Source of the DNA: Nitrosopolaris sp035691865
GTDB lineage: Archaea > Thermoproteota > Nitrososphaeria > Nitrososphaerales > Nitrososphaeraceae
Direction: 5' to 3'
Assembly: GCA_035691865.1 (NCBI GenBank)
Contig: DASSIM010000001.1
Coordinates: forward strand, 10,907-74,906
DNA length: 64,000 nt
In this document: one piece after another, positions 1-8,802 of the stretch
Layout of the letters: the number at the start of each line of letters is the position of its first letter
Position numbering within the stretch: the stretch's first letter is position 1
Program-made: the position numbers and the translations under genes
Notes under the pieces: model-generated
The model's database searches: none
What the model saw: the letters and a program-made list of their open reading frames with translations, nothing else
What the model was told of the DNA's origin: nothing

Positions 1-130
1 CTTCAGCGTGTCGGCGTGCACCCTGCGCGGTCGCCCGATCCTTGCCCTTCTTATAAATAGACACTGCTTGTACCGTGTGAGTCTTGCATTTAGAACAGAA
101 TTTGTTCTGTTCTTTCTGCATTTTCATCAT
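1..130 (-). CDS. rpl44e: 50S ribosomal protein L44e, N-terminal part
   Basis: The minus strand opens with two consecutive ATGs at 130-125 and reads MMKMQKEQNKFCSKCKTHTV, then a basic GKDRATAQGARRH stretch before the window edge. The first CxxC zinc pair followed by HTVxxVxIYKKGKxR and GxRRH is the signature of archaeal and eukaryotic L44e (eL42), which binds near the ribosomal E site. Only the first 43 codons are visible; the second zinc pair lies outside the window. Which of the three nearby Met codons starts translation is not decided. Confidence 0.88.
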   Translation of the reverse strand, partial: MMKMQKEQNKFCSKCKTHTVQAVSIYKKGKDRATAQGARRHAE

Positions 131-497
131 ACACGATGATAGTCAAGGGTAATTTAAGGAAATCGTCTCTGGATAACGCCTGGCAATTTATATAATCTAC
201 ACGCTAACCACATATCCTGTATCATTACCATACTATAGTGTAACACTGTCGGCCTTCGTGGAAGCACAGCTTTCTACATTTAACAGAAACGCCAACAGAG
301 CGGCGCGGGCAGTTTCTATGTTTCGGTTGACATAGTAACGGTCATGGTTCGGATGAAGCGAGATTCATGCAGAAGAGTGCGCGTAGGATTGTTAGCATTT
401 GGACCGGTCCAGTCCTGGGCTGAATATTCGAAAAATCTTTTGTGGCTATGCAAAAAAAGTAAAAATATCGGGCAACATAAAAAAATAGTATATATAC
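131..497. other. Intergenic, divergent between L44e and the acetyltransferase
   Basis: No convincing coding sequence. The part 250-430 is richer in G+C than the surroundings and contains a small inverted repeat (AGAAAC at 285-290 with GTTTCT at 312-317) and the palindrome GGACCGGTCC near 400-410. A TATATATA run at 489-496 lies just before the next ATG. No tRNA fold could be made from this stretch. Confidence 0.4.
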
Positions 498-959
498 ATG
501 GGAGATTCGAAAATAATTGATTTCGAAGTTCGAGAAATATCCGATGCAGACTTGCAAAGAGGTTTTTTTGACACATTATCGAATTTGACGGAGGTTGGAA
601 AAATCAGAGACGACCCAGAGAAAGCAAAGAAAGTCTTACAGGAAATTAGATCAAATCCATTCTTCAAAGTCTTTGTAGCAGTTAAAAAGGACGGTGAAAT
701 CATCGGTTCAAACACTTTATTGATAGAACAGAAGTTTATACATAATGGAGGGAGAGTGGGGCATATTGAAGACGTTGCAACGAAAAAAGGATATGAAGGT
801 ATGGGTATCGGCAGAGCATTACTCGGACTGTCCTTAAGGTTTGCTGCGCATATGAAATGTTATAAAGTTATTCTCGATTGCTCAGAAAAGAACGTGCCGT
901 TCTACATAAAAATTGGATTCAAAAATTGTGGCCTTTCGATGAGATATGACTTGCTCTGA
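498..959 (+). CDS. GNAT acetyltransferase, GNA1 (glucosamine-6-phosphate N-acetyltransferase)-like
   Basis: A 153-residue single-domain GNAT protein. The acetyl-CoA binding signature is visible as EDVATKKGYEGMGIGRALL (about residues 93-111), preceded by the beta strand GGRVGHIE. The C-terminus NVPFYIKIGFKNCGLSMRYDL matches the substrate-site end of GNA1 enzymes (FYxKxGF...M). GNA1 acetylates glucosamine-6-phosphate with acetyl-CoA for UDP-GlcNAc synthesis, a precursor of glycoprotein glycans. The family level is secure; the substrate is inferred from the GNA1-like C-terminus. It stands alone, with no sugar-nucleotide gene beside it. An A/T box abuts the ATG, so the start may be slightly different, but there is no later Met in the first 90 residues. 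Confidence 0.75.
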   Translation: MGDSKIIDFEVREISDADLQRGFFDTLSNLTEVGKIRDDPEKAKKVLQEIRSNPFFKVFVAVKKDGEIIGSNTLLIEQKFIHNGGRVGHIEDVATKKGYEGMGIGRALLGLSLRFAAHMKCYKVILDCSEKNVPFYIKIGFKNCGLSMRYDLL

Positions 960-1256
960 AACTTATAGGATTTTGAATATAAACAACCCTAAACCAAGAT
1001 ACTTGTAACGCAATGCTAGAAGACAACGAAGAATATGTTAAACCTCGCAGCTTACAGAGTCACGAATTGTACTTTCTGCCTCGTCTATTGTTGTATTATA
1101 CGGCGAATCGTCGGTGAAATGTTCGTTCAAGAGAATAGTCATAAAAAATGAACCCAACATTTACTGTAGGTCCATATGGTTCTTTTTTGACCATAACGTA
1201 AATTACCTTTGAGAACAAGCAATAAGGATAATCTTGTATTCTAAACTTATACAGGC

Positions 1257-1682
1257 TTGTTATCGTGGTGTAAATTTGGTAGAGATGGGGAATTTGTGGT
1301 AGCGATTTACCTGTACTCTTGTGGTTGGAAAGTACAGTTATCTCGCGGAAGTAGGGGACCTGCAGATATCTTTGCAACCAGAAGATCAAATAAATGGCTA
1401 ATACAGGTAAAATCAAGTAAAAAGATTCCAAGCCTGAAGGGTCAGGAGCTAAATCGATTGAAACAAATGGCTAAAAGTGTTGATGGCCTCCCAGTAATAG
1501 CCACAGTACAGCCAAAGGAGACGGCTATTGCAGTATCAAAAGGCGGGTTAAGAAGTGTGGATTCTACTGAATCCGCCATACAAATAGGAAAGGAGGCAAC
1601 AGCTGGGGGGAGACGAGGTGACTCGACACCATATCGTATATTTCTCTATTCTCTTATAGATTGGAAGATGGTGTACCCCTAG
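1257..1682 (+). CDS. PD-(D/E)xK nuclease-fold protein, Holliday junction resolvase (Hjc)-like
   Basis: A 141-residue protein with the order E12 (GRDGEFVVA), D37 (GPADIFA) and Q50-V-K52 (WLIQVKSS), the E-D-QxK active-site layout of archaeal Hjc-type resolvases and related restriction-endonuclease-fold enzymes. RGSRGPADI resembles the Hjc loop before the catalytic Asp. The C-terminal 50 residues are not typical of Hjc. TTG at 1257 is the only common start codon after the in-frame stop at 1242. The role in junction resolution is inferred from the fold; a different DNA-repair nuclease is possible. No recombination gene is adjacent. Confidence 0.6.
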   Translation: MLSWCKFGRDGEFVVAIYLYSCGWKVQLSRGSRGPADIFATRRSNKWLIQVKSSKKIPSLKGQELNRLKQMAKSVDGLPVIATVQPKETAIAVSKGGLRSVDSTESAIQIGKEATAGGRRGDSTPYRIFLYSLIDWKMVYP

Positions 1683-1759
1683 CCGAGAAGGTGTCACAAT
1701 AATGCCTTAGCGTAAGATACTGCCAGCACTCTTATAAGCCACATTTACGATACTGGTTT

Positions 1760-1775
1760 CCCGTGTATGCACGGG
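1760..1775. other. Short perfect hairpin downstream of the heme gene
   Basis: CCCGTG (1760-1765) pairs with CACGGG (1770-1775) across a TATG tetraloop in the stretch between the convergent Hjc-like and AhbAB genes. No T-run follows on either side, so a terminator role is only a guess. Confidence 0.3.
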
Positions 1776-1968
1776 TTTCCCAAATGGTCTAGGCGAACAA
1801 TAAATGTGTAAATGTTAGCAGAATAGTTTTCGGACGTATGATAATGCCTACCTAGTCTATGCGGCGATTCTAAGAAGAATATTTTGTCAACTTCAAATAT
1901 CTTCAAGTGTGGGCAACCGTAACCGCTGGCAAATGAGAATGCTGGGCCCGTTCTGGAAGCCATCACCA

Positions 1969-3006
1969 CTAATTACCTTCAAAGTATTTCACACGCTCTT
2001 TTTTAAATTCCCGCAAACTGAATAAAATCTTATAGTCTTTAATGCCAATGGATTCAGACATTTGGACTGTAATTTTTTCTGCTGCTTCTGTTGTACGTGC
2101 ATGAACCATACTGAATAAATTAAACTGCCAGTCGGGATAAATCGGTCTCCGATAGCAATGACTCACCTGCGGAAATGCCGCGAGTTTATTGCCGACCTCG
2201 TCGATTATTAAATCAGGGACTTTCCACACCACCATGCCATTGGCAGTGAAACCTGCATCCCGATGACGCAAGATTGCCGCAAATCTTCGCATTACGCCAA
2301 GTTGTTCATATTCTTTAGCCTTTGCAAAGAGTTGTGAGGTTGTTATCCCAAGAGCGTGCGCTAGCTCCTTAAATGGTTCTGCTATTACTTTCAGATCCTT
2401 CTGCAGTTCGCGGATAAATTCTTTGTCTCGTTCGGTGAGATTGAATTTCCGTGGATTCAAAGTCTTAACCTTGTCGGTTGGTTCAGGCATTTTGGCATCT
2501 TCATTAACCATATCCAGTCTGACACCTATCTTATAGAGTTTCAAAGTTGGCAGCACACGATATTTTATCACACCGTCAATCGAAGCCATTCTCTCGAGCT
2601 CCATCTTCATATCTGTATAGGGGGGAACGGCAAGGGTAAACCACATGTTGAATTCGTGATTTCTCTCATAATTATGACTCACCCCAGGGTGTTTGTTTAT
2701 TTCTTCAGCAACGTGATTGAGTTTGTCAGGTTTAACCTCGAAAGCCACAAGAGCACTTTTATAACCAAGTCGCCTCGTGTCAAAAATGGCATTAATCTGC
2801 CTAATTAGACCGATCTCCTTCAAATGGGCGGTTCTTTGCATGACATCTTTTTCAGAAATATTGTAACGTTTTGATATTTCAAGATATGGTCTATCAGTTA
2901 GCGGAAAAACCCATTGGATCTCATTCAAAAGTTGTTTATCCACTATATCGATTTGTTGCGTCTGGACTGATGTTGGTACCAAGGAGTATCCGTCATGCTT
3001 GCTCAT
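1969..3006 (-). CDS. ahbAB: Siroheme decarboxylase, fused AhbA/AhbB type (Lrp/AsnC-like)
   Basis: The 345-residue protein holds two tandem Lrp/AsnC-like modules, each with a winged helix followed by a ferredoxin-like domain. The first module has YERNHEFNMWF (113-123) and the second CYRRPIYPDWQFNLF (284-298); these are the hallmark motifs of AhbB-like and AhbA-like siroheme decarboxylases (NirDLGH family). The enzyme removes the two acetate carboxylates of siroheme to give didecarboxysiroheme in the alternative heme pathway. In many organisms the two halves are separate genes forming a heterodimer; here they are one polypeptide. The gene is transcribed alone, but 0.4 kb upstream, on the same strand, is a three-gene operon with a coproheme-decarboxylase-family protein. 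Function is well supported by the paired motifs. Confidence 0.87.
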   Translation of the reverse strand: MSKHDGYSLVPTSVQTQQIDIVDKQLLNEIQWVFPLTDRPYLEISKRYNISEKDVMQRTAHLKEIGLIRQINAIFDTRRLGYKSALVAFEVKPDKLNHVAEEINKHPGVSHNYERNHEFNMWFTLAVPPYTDMKMELERMASIDGVIKYRVLPTLKLYKIGVRLDMVNEDAKMPEPTDKVKTLNPRKFNLTERDKEFIRELQKDLKVIAEPFKELAHALGITTSQLFAKAKEYEQLGVMRRFAAILRHRDAGFTANGMVVWKVPDLIIDEVGNKLAAFPQVSHCYRRPIYPDWQFNLFSMVHARTTEAAEKITVQMSESIGIKDYKILFSLREFKKERVKYFEGN

Positions 3007-3441
3007 CTGTTAAAAACCTATCCACTTTATAATTGCTATGATAACACGATTTCAGTTCTTACGCCACTAAATAGGTATTCTCTCTGGGGATGTTGTTCTT
3101 AGAATGTTTATACATCGCTATACGGATTCATCGCTTCCAACAAATAGCATCATACGCCCTCATGAATTTTTCTCTTTGGTTGCTACAACATTCAGAAAGC
3201 CAAGATGATGTATCGCTTGCCATGTCGTAACTCGGCTATGAGTCCGGGTCTAAGAGCCTTGAGGACGGAATGGTAGCACTGATAAAAAATCATGTTAACA
3301 TGTTGTCAGAACAAAGAGCAACTATTTTCGGATTGTAGTAGCCAACTAGCATGATAAAAACAGACAACTCAGTACCATATTGATTCTAAAGAACTAACTC
3401 TATTTTGGGCTATACGTTCCTTGTCAAGTTTCTCGTTTATA
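3007..3441. other. Intergenic region
   Basis: No gene recognised. A stretch at about 3198-3285 has an ATGATG near its 5' end and a CTGA near its 3' end, a weak resemblance to a C/D-box RNA, but it is longer than usual archaeal C/D RNAs and the C box deviates, so no call is made. Confidence 0.3.
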
Positions 3442-4482
3442 TTACGAAGTAGATGCTGATCCGAAAGGCTTGATATTAAAATTATTTTCGTATAGGTCTC
3501 TTAATTCTGCGATATCCTTATCAGCAAGAAATTTGCCGTCTGACATTCCAGCAAACGTCTCGAGTTCTTCAATGTCAATTATTGTAGGCAATACTACGCA
3601 TACTTCTTTTTGAGAGAGTATGAATTTGACTGCTAACTGGGTTATGTTCCACCCGTTTGCGAGGGCAAGCGGTTTCATTTTTTCAACCTTTTGCAATGCT
3701 TCGATAATCCATTCCCTTTTTCTGCTGCTCCTATGATCATTTTTGTCGAATACCGTCTTCTCATTGACTTTGCCTGTTAGCACACCGGATGCATCGGGAA
3801 CCCTTACCATAATTCCAACATTATTTTTTCTAGCGACATCAAAAAAGGCTCTACCAGGGTCCTGTTCTAAGATATTGTAAACCGTCTGCAAGCATGTGAT
3901 ATTTCGGTTCTCCATTGCTAGCAGCCCTTCGTCTTTCCAACCGATAGCCGGGCCTAACGCGACACCATGACTTCTAATCTTGCCATGGTTTACCAAAGTA
4001 TCCAGAGATCCGAACAGTTCGTCGTTTTTTATTGCATTCATCTTAGGATTATGAAGGCTGTATACATCGATGCAATCTGTTTGCAACCTGCTTAAGCTTT
4101 GTTGAAGAGCATATTCTAGAAATTTGGGGTCATTATGTTTTTGTGGCAATTCGCTATGACCTACCTGTTCATTGGAATACATGTCATAGCCCCATTTTGT
4201 AGAATATATGATTTCAACTCCATCTACGTCTCCACCGCATCGGCCCCTGCGCATATCTTTAAAAGCTTGCGCGACAAGTTTTTCGCTTTTACCATTTCCG
4301 TACATATCAGCCATTTCATAAAAGTTGATACCAAGATCATAAGCACGTTTTAACATTCGAATTGCTTTGTCATCGTCAATCTTGTTTTTGGGAGTAGTCC
4401 ACCAATCTAAAGCAATAGTCCAAGCTCCAAATCCGATTTCACTTACTTTAATCCCGCTTTTTCCTAATTTTCGATATTTCAT
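3442..4482 (-). CDS. Aldo/keto reductase
   Basis: A 346-residue (beta/alpha)8 NAD(P)H-dependent oxidoreductase of the aldo/keto reductase superfamily: N-terminal YRKLGKSGIKVSEIGFG, NFYEMADMYGNGKSE (53-67), STKWG with catalytic Lys96, and SLHNP with His144. The catalytic tetrad would be Asp, Tyr61, Lys96 and His144, but the usual Asp of the FxDTAxxYG motif is Glu56 here. The start ATG immediately follows the stop of the DUF1802 gene, so it is the third gene of the ChdC-like/DUF1802 operon. The substrate is unknown; the link to heme metabolism comes only from position. Confidence 0.85.
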   Translation of the reverse strand: MKYRKLGKSGIKVSEIGFGAWTIALDWWTTPKNKIDDDKAIRMLKRAYDLGINFYEMADMYGNGKSEKLVAQAFKDMRRGRCGGDVDGVEIIYSTKWGYDMYSNEQVGHSELPQKHNDPKFLEYALQQSLSRLQTDCIDVYSLHNPKMNAIKNDELFGSLDTLVNHGKIRSHGVALGPAIGWKDEGLLAMENRNITCLQTVYNILEQDPGRAFFDVARKNNVGIMVRVPDASGVLTGKVNEKTVFDKNDHRSSRKREWIIEALQKVEKMKPLALANGWNITQLAVKFILSQKEVCVVLPTIIDIEELETFAGMSDGKFLADKDIAELRDLYENNFNIKPFGSASTS

Positions 4483-5181
4483 TTATCGACTCAAAACCTC
4501 CTGAAGCTCTGTTACAATCTGCGTGAATTCTGAATCATTGAATACAGGTTGACAATCAGGCTTTACTATATCTACAGCGGAGCGGGGTTGGTTATCATAC
4601 TCCTGTTGTGCTTTAGCTCGGCCACGCAGTTTTGTTTCGGATAAAGATAATTGAATACGGATCCATGATTTGCACCCAATGAATTCTGGTCTAAAATCGA
4701 CCTCTAGAGGGTTATTCAATTTGTAGACTCGTAATACTATTGCATTCAGTGGTTTTTTAGGATTATAGCTAAACCTTACGTTGATGTACTGTTCATTCCA
4801 AATATGATATTTTGCCAATCCTGCCAACACCGATTTATTGGTAATTTCCTTAACTAACAATACGTTTGCACATGAAGTTATTCTGTTCCTGTTGCTCACA
4901 GGAGTATTATGTAGTACTGTTTCTAGATTATGCGCGTAGTCTGGCTGAAGGGATTCTTTCGATTGATGTTCGAAGGTTGGATAGAGAAAAAAATTGCTAT
5001 GTTTTACTTCAAAACCCTGTCTATATTCCATAATTCCGCCTTTACGAAGAAGAATTACTTGCCTTCCTTCCTCGAGCGCTTTACACACTACTGCCCATTC
5101 TTTGAGCGCTGCGCTGGTGACGTCAATGACTTTTGGTCTTTCTATAGAAACGTCTGTCGCAGACTGATCCGAACAGGGCAT
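4483..5181 (-). CDS. DUF1802 family protein
   Basis: The protein (about 233 residues from the ATG at 5181) matches DUF1802: ALKEWAVVCKALEEGRQVILLRKGGI near the N-terminus, then FEVKHSNFFLYPTFEH. The biochemical role of this family is not known to me. An ATG at 5238 would extend it by 19 residues inside the preceding gene, but 5181 fits better because the upstream gene stops at 5189 and the homology starts soon after. It lies between the ChdC-like gene and the aldo/keto reductase with gaps of 7 nt and 0 nt, so it is almost certainly co-transcribed and probably works with one of them. Confidence 0.78.
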   Translation of the reverse strand: MPCSDQSATDVSIERPKVIDVTSAALKEWAVVCKALEEGRQVILLRKGGIMEYRQGFEVKHSNFFLYPTFEHQSKESLQPDYAHNLETVLHNTPVSNRNRITSCANVLLVKEITNKSVLAGLAKYHIWNEQYINVRFSYNPKKPLNAIVLRVYKLNNPLEVDFRPEFIGCKSWIRIQLSLSETKLRGRAKAQQEYDNQPRSAVDIVKPDCQPVFNDSEFTQIVTELQEVLSR

Positions 5182-5188
5182 GAATTCG

Positions 5189-5914
5189 CTATCCAATACT
5201 CTTGACGATATCTTCCATGCCCTTATAAACGCAGACAATCATGGGCGTATCCTTAATTACATATTTACTAACACCAGTTTCCCGCAACTGAACTATCAAA
5301 TCTTGAAAAATTATTAAATCATTTGTTTCAAAGGCGAGCATGAAATCCTGATCGTTGATGCCAAAGGAGTAGGATGTATTTAATCTAACCTGCGGAAACT
5401 TTCTTCCGACTGTTATATGTTCTTCCATCATTTTCTTCCGTTCTTCAAAAGGAAGCAAATACCACTCTCGCGCTTTGATAAATGGGTAAACAATTACATA
5501 TTTCATTGGCTTCTCGTCCGTCATAAACCCAGGTATAACATTGTTAGTTGAGTATAATGACTGTCGAAGGCAAGAAAGGTATACGTGTGATGGTTCGATG
5601 TATTTTCCAAGCAGGGTAGAATAAACTTTTGATGTCAAAATCTGCAGCTTTTCAACTGAATCGGAAATCATCCATAACATGAAGTCCGTGTCTGGTCTAA
5701 GCCCCAACGTGGAGTAAGTTCGAACTTTCATCTTTGTATTGGCAACCTCTATTAAGATTGAAAATTCCTTGGCTGCCTCACATTTTGCTATATCGTTAAG
5801 CCATCTCCACTTTGCATCAACCTTAAAGAATGAAAAATTTAGATAAATGGGTGTTACTGACGAAGATGAGAATGATGACGATCTTGCTCCTTGCATTTCC
5901 CCTCGCGAGGCCAT
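5189..5914 (-). CDS. Chlorite dismutase-family protein, coproheme decarboxylase (ChdC/HemQ)-like
   Basis: A 241-residue protein with the chlorite dismutase/HemQ dimeric alpha-beta barrel signatures: GLRPDTDFMLW (about 82-92), KYVIVYPFIKAREWYLLPFEER and MEEHITVGRKF, then YSFGINDQDFMLAFET. WYLLPFEER is the strongly conserved loop around the catalytic Tyr in coproheme decarboxylases. These enzymes convert Fe-coproporphyrin III to heme b, though some members only bind heme. Next to fused AhbAB, the likely reading is the last step of heme synthesis, an inference. A TATA-like box (about 5930-5945, read on the minus strand) precedes the start. The Ser-rich N-terminus (residues 8-20) is not conserved in the family, so the true start could be later. 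Confidence 0.8.
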   Translation of the reverse strand: MASRGEMQGARSSSFSSSSVTPIYLNFSFFKVDAKWRWLNDIAKCEAAKEFSILIEVANTKMKVRTYSTLGLRPDTDFMLWMISDSVEKLQILTSKVYSTLLGKYIEPSHVYLSCLRQSLYSTNNVIPGFMTDEKPMKYVIVYPFIKAREWYLLPFEERKKMMEEHITVGRKFPQVRLNTSYSFGINDQDFMLAFETNDLIIFQDLIVQLRETGVSKYVIKDTPMIVCVYKGMEDIVKSIG

Positions 5915-5989
5915 TTGGTAATAAAATATATAAACTATATTTAAAACTAGTTCCGAGTAATTTTATTTTGGGAAAAAAACAAAAGAAGC

Positions 5990-6766
5990 CTAGCTTTCTT
6001 CCAATCCAAGCCATCCATAGCCTTTGGTTTCGAGTTCTTCTGAGAGTCCTTTATCTCCCGTTTTGATGATTTTGCCTTTTGCCATAACGTTAACATGATC
6101 TAATCTTGACAAGTATCTGAGGATCCGTGCATAATGTGTAATTACAACAACTCCCGCCCCAGAATCTATTAATTTGTTGATTGCCTCTGCTACAGACTTC
6201 ACAGCGTCAATGTCTAGGCCAGAATCAGGCTCGTCAAGAATTGCAACATTTGGCTTAAGGACTAGCATCTGCATTACTTCAGACCTTTTTTTCTCTCCAC
6301 CAGAGAACCCTTCGTTGAGATATCTACTAAGAAATGTTGGATCTAAACCAACGGAGTCCAAATTTCTCTTTACATATTCGTGAAATTCTCTGACAGTCAA
6401 AAAAACTTCTCTATTGTTCTGTTCTTCTCCTAATGTTTTGGTTAAAGTATTGTAAGCATTCCTTAAGAAGTGGCTATAGCCGACCCCAGCAATTTCGATC
6501 GGATATTGGAATCCAAGAAAGATACCCTTCCTTGCTCTTTCGTCTGTTGATAGATTCAAAAGGCTTTGACCTTTCACAAGTATGTCGCCTGAGGTAACAG
6601 TATATTTTGGGTGTCCAAGCAACACATTTGCAAACGTACTCTTCCCGGAACCATTTGGGCCCATAAGGGCATGAACTTCGCCCTTGTTTATTACAAGGTT
6701 GAGACCTGTCAGAATTTCTTTGCCCTCTATGCTAACGTGTAAATTCTTTGCTTCTAAGAACGACAT
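5990..6766 (-). CDS. sufC: Fe-S cluster assembly ATPase SufC
   Basis: 258 residues, typical SufC length. Walker A GPNGSGKST is at 36-44, the ABC signature is the SufC-specific NEGFSGGEKKRSEV, and Walker B is VAILDEPDSGLDID. TDERARKGIFLGFQYP is also SufC-specific. SufC hydrolyses ATP in the SufBCD scaffold that builds Fe-S clusters in the cytosol. SufB and SufD are not beside it, although many genomes keep them together. A/T-rich DNA with a TATA-like element (about 6798-6806, minus strand) lies upstream, so it is probably a single-gene unit. Confidence 0.95.
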   Translation of the reverse strand: MSFLEAKNLHVSIEGKEILTGLNLVINKGEVHALMGPNGSGKSTFANVLLGHPKYTVTSGDILVKGQSLLNLSTDERARKGIFLGFQYPIEIAGVGYSHFLRNAYNTLTKTLGEEQNNREVFLTVREFHEYVKRNLDSVGLDPTFLSRYLNEGFSGGEKKRSEVMQMLVLKPNVAILDEPDSGLDIDAVKSVAEAINKLIDSGAGVVVITHYARILRYLSRLDHVNVMAKGKIIKTGDKGLSEELETKGYGWLGLEES

Positions 6767-7146
6767 GTTAATATCTTTACCTTAAGGTGTGTATGATATA
6801 ATATAAGGATATTTGCTTATTCTAACAAATGTTCCTAGATGCATTGGCGAATGCTGATTAGAAGATCTGCAAAACTTAATGGTAACGCGCTTACCCTTCT
6901 GAATTTAACTTAGCTGGCTTCCAGAGAATCCCTGTCCGTCCAATACCAGTGCTTGCGCTAGCAAAAACGATAGACGACAACAATACACAAAATTATGCTC
7001 TACCAAGAGGAGGAAGTAAAAATAACTTCTACCCAGCTAACAAGATATGAAAGTAGAAGCTGCGCATGGTGTGACTGAAGCAGAAGAAGATATATAATAT
7101 CGATTAATATGGGTCTAATAGCAAAGAGGGACATCGTGATATAATT
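6767..7146. other. Divergent promoter region of sufC and the cupredoxin
   Basis: No coding sequence seen. A TATA-like box for sufC lies near 6798-6806 (minus strand), and TATATAATAT at about 7090-7099 is in place to drive the cupredoxin gene. Confidence 0.45.
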
Positions 7147-7650
7147 ATGTGGGTTGGCAGAACCGCTATGATAACGCTTATTATTCTAGGAGGAATTACA
7201 GGGGTGGTGTGTTATACTGTCTTTTTCAGCGTTGCACCGGTTCCAGGTGTGATGGTCTCTGACTATAGGATACCTCTAACTCCGAAAGATATAGCTGCAG
7301 CTAATCCTCCGTCTGGCGGAGCTGGCAGTACCGGTGCCAGCACTGGTCCTGTGGGAGCCTCTGTGACGATTCTAGCGGGTGCATCTACACAAGGAAACCC
7401 GGCTTATGCTCCTGACACCGTTACGGTAAAGAAGGGAGATGCAGTTGGGGTAACCAACAAAGATTCTGTTCCACACACAATCACTAACGGTAAGGACCCA
7501 AGTGATCCTACGGCTGGAAAACTTTTTGATACCAGCATTATCAACGCAGCGGCATCATCTCAATTTACAACGACAAAGTTGGCTGCAGGCAATTATCCCT
7601 TCCATTGCTCCATACATCCATACATGACAGGAACGCTTAAAGTTCAATAA
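7147..7650 (+). CDS. Membrane-anchored cupredoxin (blue copper protein, plastocyanin-like)
   Basis: 167 residues: an N-terminal membrane anchor (about 7-29), a Gly/Ser/Ala-rich linker (55-72) and a cupredoxin domain. The type 1 copper ligands are visible as His110 (VPHTIT), Cys154, His157 and Met160 (FHCSIHPYM). Such proteins carry electrons outside the membrane; ammonia-oxidising archaea encode many of them in place of cytochrome c, which agrees with the inferred organism. It has its own TATA box and no co-transcribed neighbour. Its partner is unknown. Confidence 0.9.
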   Translation: MWVGRTAMITLIILGGITGVVCYTVFFSVAPVPGVMVSDYRIPLTPKDIAAANPPSGGAGSTGASTGPVGASVTILAGASTQGNPAYAPDTVTVKKGDAVGVTNKDSVPHTITNGKDPSDPTAGKLFDTSIINAAASSQFTTTKLAAGNYPFHCSIHPYMTGTLKVQ

Positions 7651-7883
7651 TCAGAATCTGACATTGGGTAAATCTGATATTAAATAAGTTTGATGACAGG
7701 TCTTTTCACAATGCCTAGTTTAACCTTTCCGGGCCCAAACAAAAACAAACCATTTTGGTTTACATAATTTCTTTTAACAGGCCTAACGAGGCTCCAAGTT
7801 TCGAGCATGGACAGGCAGGCCAATCAGGCCATCTTGCCACAACCTTTATTGTAGATAAGCAATGTGAAAAGACAATAGATCAA

Positions 7884-8054
7884 ATGGCCAAGTTTCAAGA
7901 TCGAAAGTGCGTTGTTTGCGGGAATCGCATAACCTTTAGATACAAATCAATGCCCGAATGGAACATATTAGGAGACCTCTGTGGAGAATGCTATGAGAAG
8001 AAATTGACCGATCACTATATTGACATAGATCGTAGAGAGATCACAAAGCGTTGA
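7884..8054 (+). CDS. Small zinc-finger protein (56 aa)
   Basis: Reads MAKFQDRKCVVCGNRITF, then GDLCGECYEKKLTDHYIDIDRRE. Two CxxC knuckles (CVVC and CGEC) indicate one structural zinc. The frame is open further upstream (to 7755), but those 43 residues look non-coding and a TATA-like CTTTATT lies about 40 nt before the ATG at 7884, so the short form is preferred. The function is unknown; small zinc proteins of this kind are common in this archaeal class. Confidence 0.65.
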   Translation: MAKFQDRKCVVCGNRITFRYKSMPEWNILGDLCGECYEKKLTDHYIDIDRREITKR

Positions 8055-8229
8055 ATTTTTTATTGGTGCATAGCAAGTATCTTAAATGTTCGGGAACTTT
8101 GCTGAATTTCCAATAAATCGCTTAGTTGTTTATGTCTGGGGCAATTATATTTCTTGGATTTGGGATATTTTTCGCATATGAACGCGTCTAGATCTGCTCA
8201 TTATTAGACACGATCGTGATCATATAGTG

Positions 8230-8631
8230 TTACCTCATAGATTTTGCGAGGAGTGATTGTTTAATATCTTTGTCATCTATCAGAGTGTCAATAATCTTCT
8301 TTCGCTCCTTCAGATAGCGCTCATCGTCAGATACTTCCAGCGAATCGATGGCTTTAAGTTTCCAATAATTCGTATATGCATTTTCAATAATCTTTTGAGC
8401 ATCATAAACAATTTTTCCGTATGCGGTAAGATAATACTTCCCATTTCTCCTCTTGACTAGACCCGTATTTATCAGCCTATACGTCCGTGTATAATATTGT
8501 TTACGTGTCAATTTAGTTCTGTGTTGTAGCGAATTGCTGTCGGGGCTAGTCAGAGCAATAGTCTGAAACAGAAGCAGAGATTTGTCATCAGATATTGCGT
8601 TAAGAGTTTCTGCATGTGAATCCGATGACAA
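8230..8631 (-). CDS. Winged-helix transcriptional regulator, lineage-specific family
   Basis: 133 residues, TTG start at 8631 with a TATA box at about 8656-8664 on the minus strand. The core LTRKQYYTRTYRLINTGL, then VKRRNGKYYLTAYGKIVYDA is a winged helix with a beta-hairpin wing, followed by ENAYTNYWKLKAIDSLE and a C-terminal helix ending DKDIKQSLLAK. Three relatives lie at 37597, 38590 and 41090. The conserved KxQYYxR and NYWKLKAIDS motifs define the family. It probably binds DNA as a dimer; the target and signal are unknown. Confidence 0.75.
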   Translation of the reverse strand: MSSDSHAETLNAISDDKSLLLFQTIALTSPDSNSLQHRTKLTRKQYYTRTYRLINTGLVKRRNGKYYLTAYGKIVYDAQKIIENAYTNYWKLKAIDSLEVSDDERYLKERKKIIDTLIDDKDIKQSLLAKSMR

Positions 8632-8802
8632 TGTATCAACTACGGAGTATCTTACTATATATAAATTACCTGTCCTATATCTGATATCTTGCCATTTATT
8701 AGGAAATTATCGATATTGGCAACAAATCTGAAATCGTCAAAACAAAAAGGATGGACATCTTGTAGATGCCAGATCAAGTGCCTTTTTCATACTATTACGT
8801 GT

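Noticed and set aside
240..430. Possible tRNA or other RNA in the G+C-rich start region
   Set aside because: No T-arm/acceptor combination can be built; only one short inverted repeat is present.
1745..1969. 74-codon minus-strand frame starting with GTG one base into the AhbAB stop
   Set aside because: It includes the CCCGTG/CACGGG hairpin and shows no family motif; its composition does not look coding.
3198..3285. Possible C/D-box RNA (ATGATG ... CTGA)
   Set aside because: The C box deviates, the distance is too long, and no D'/C' pair is clear.
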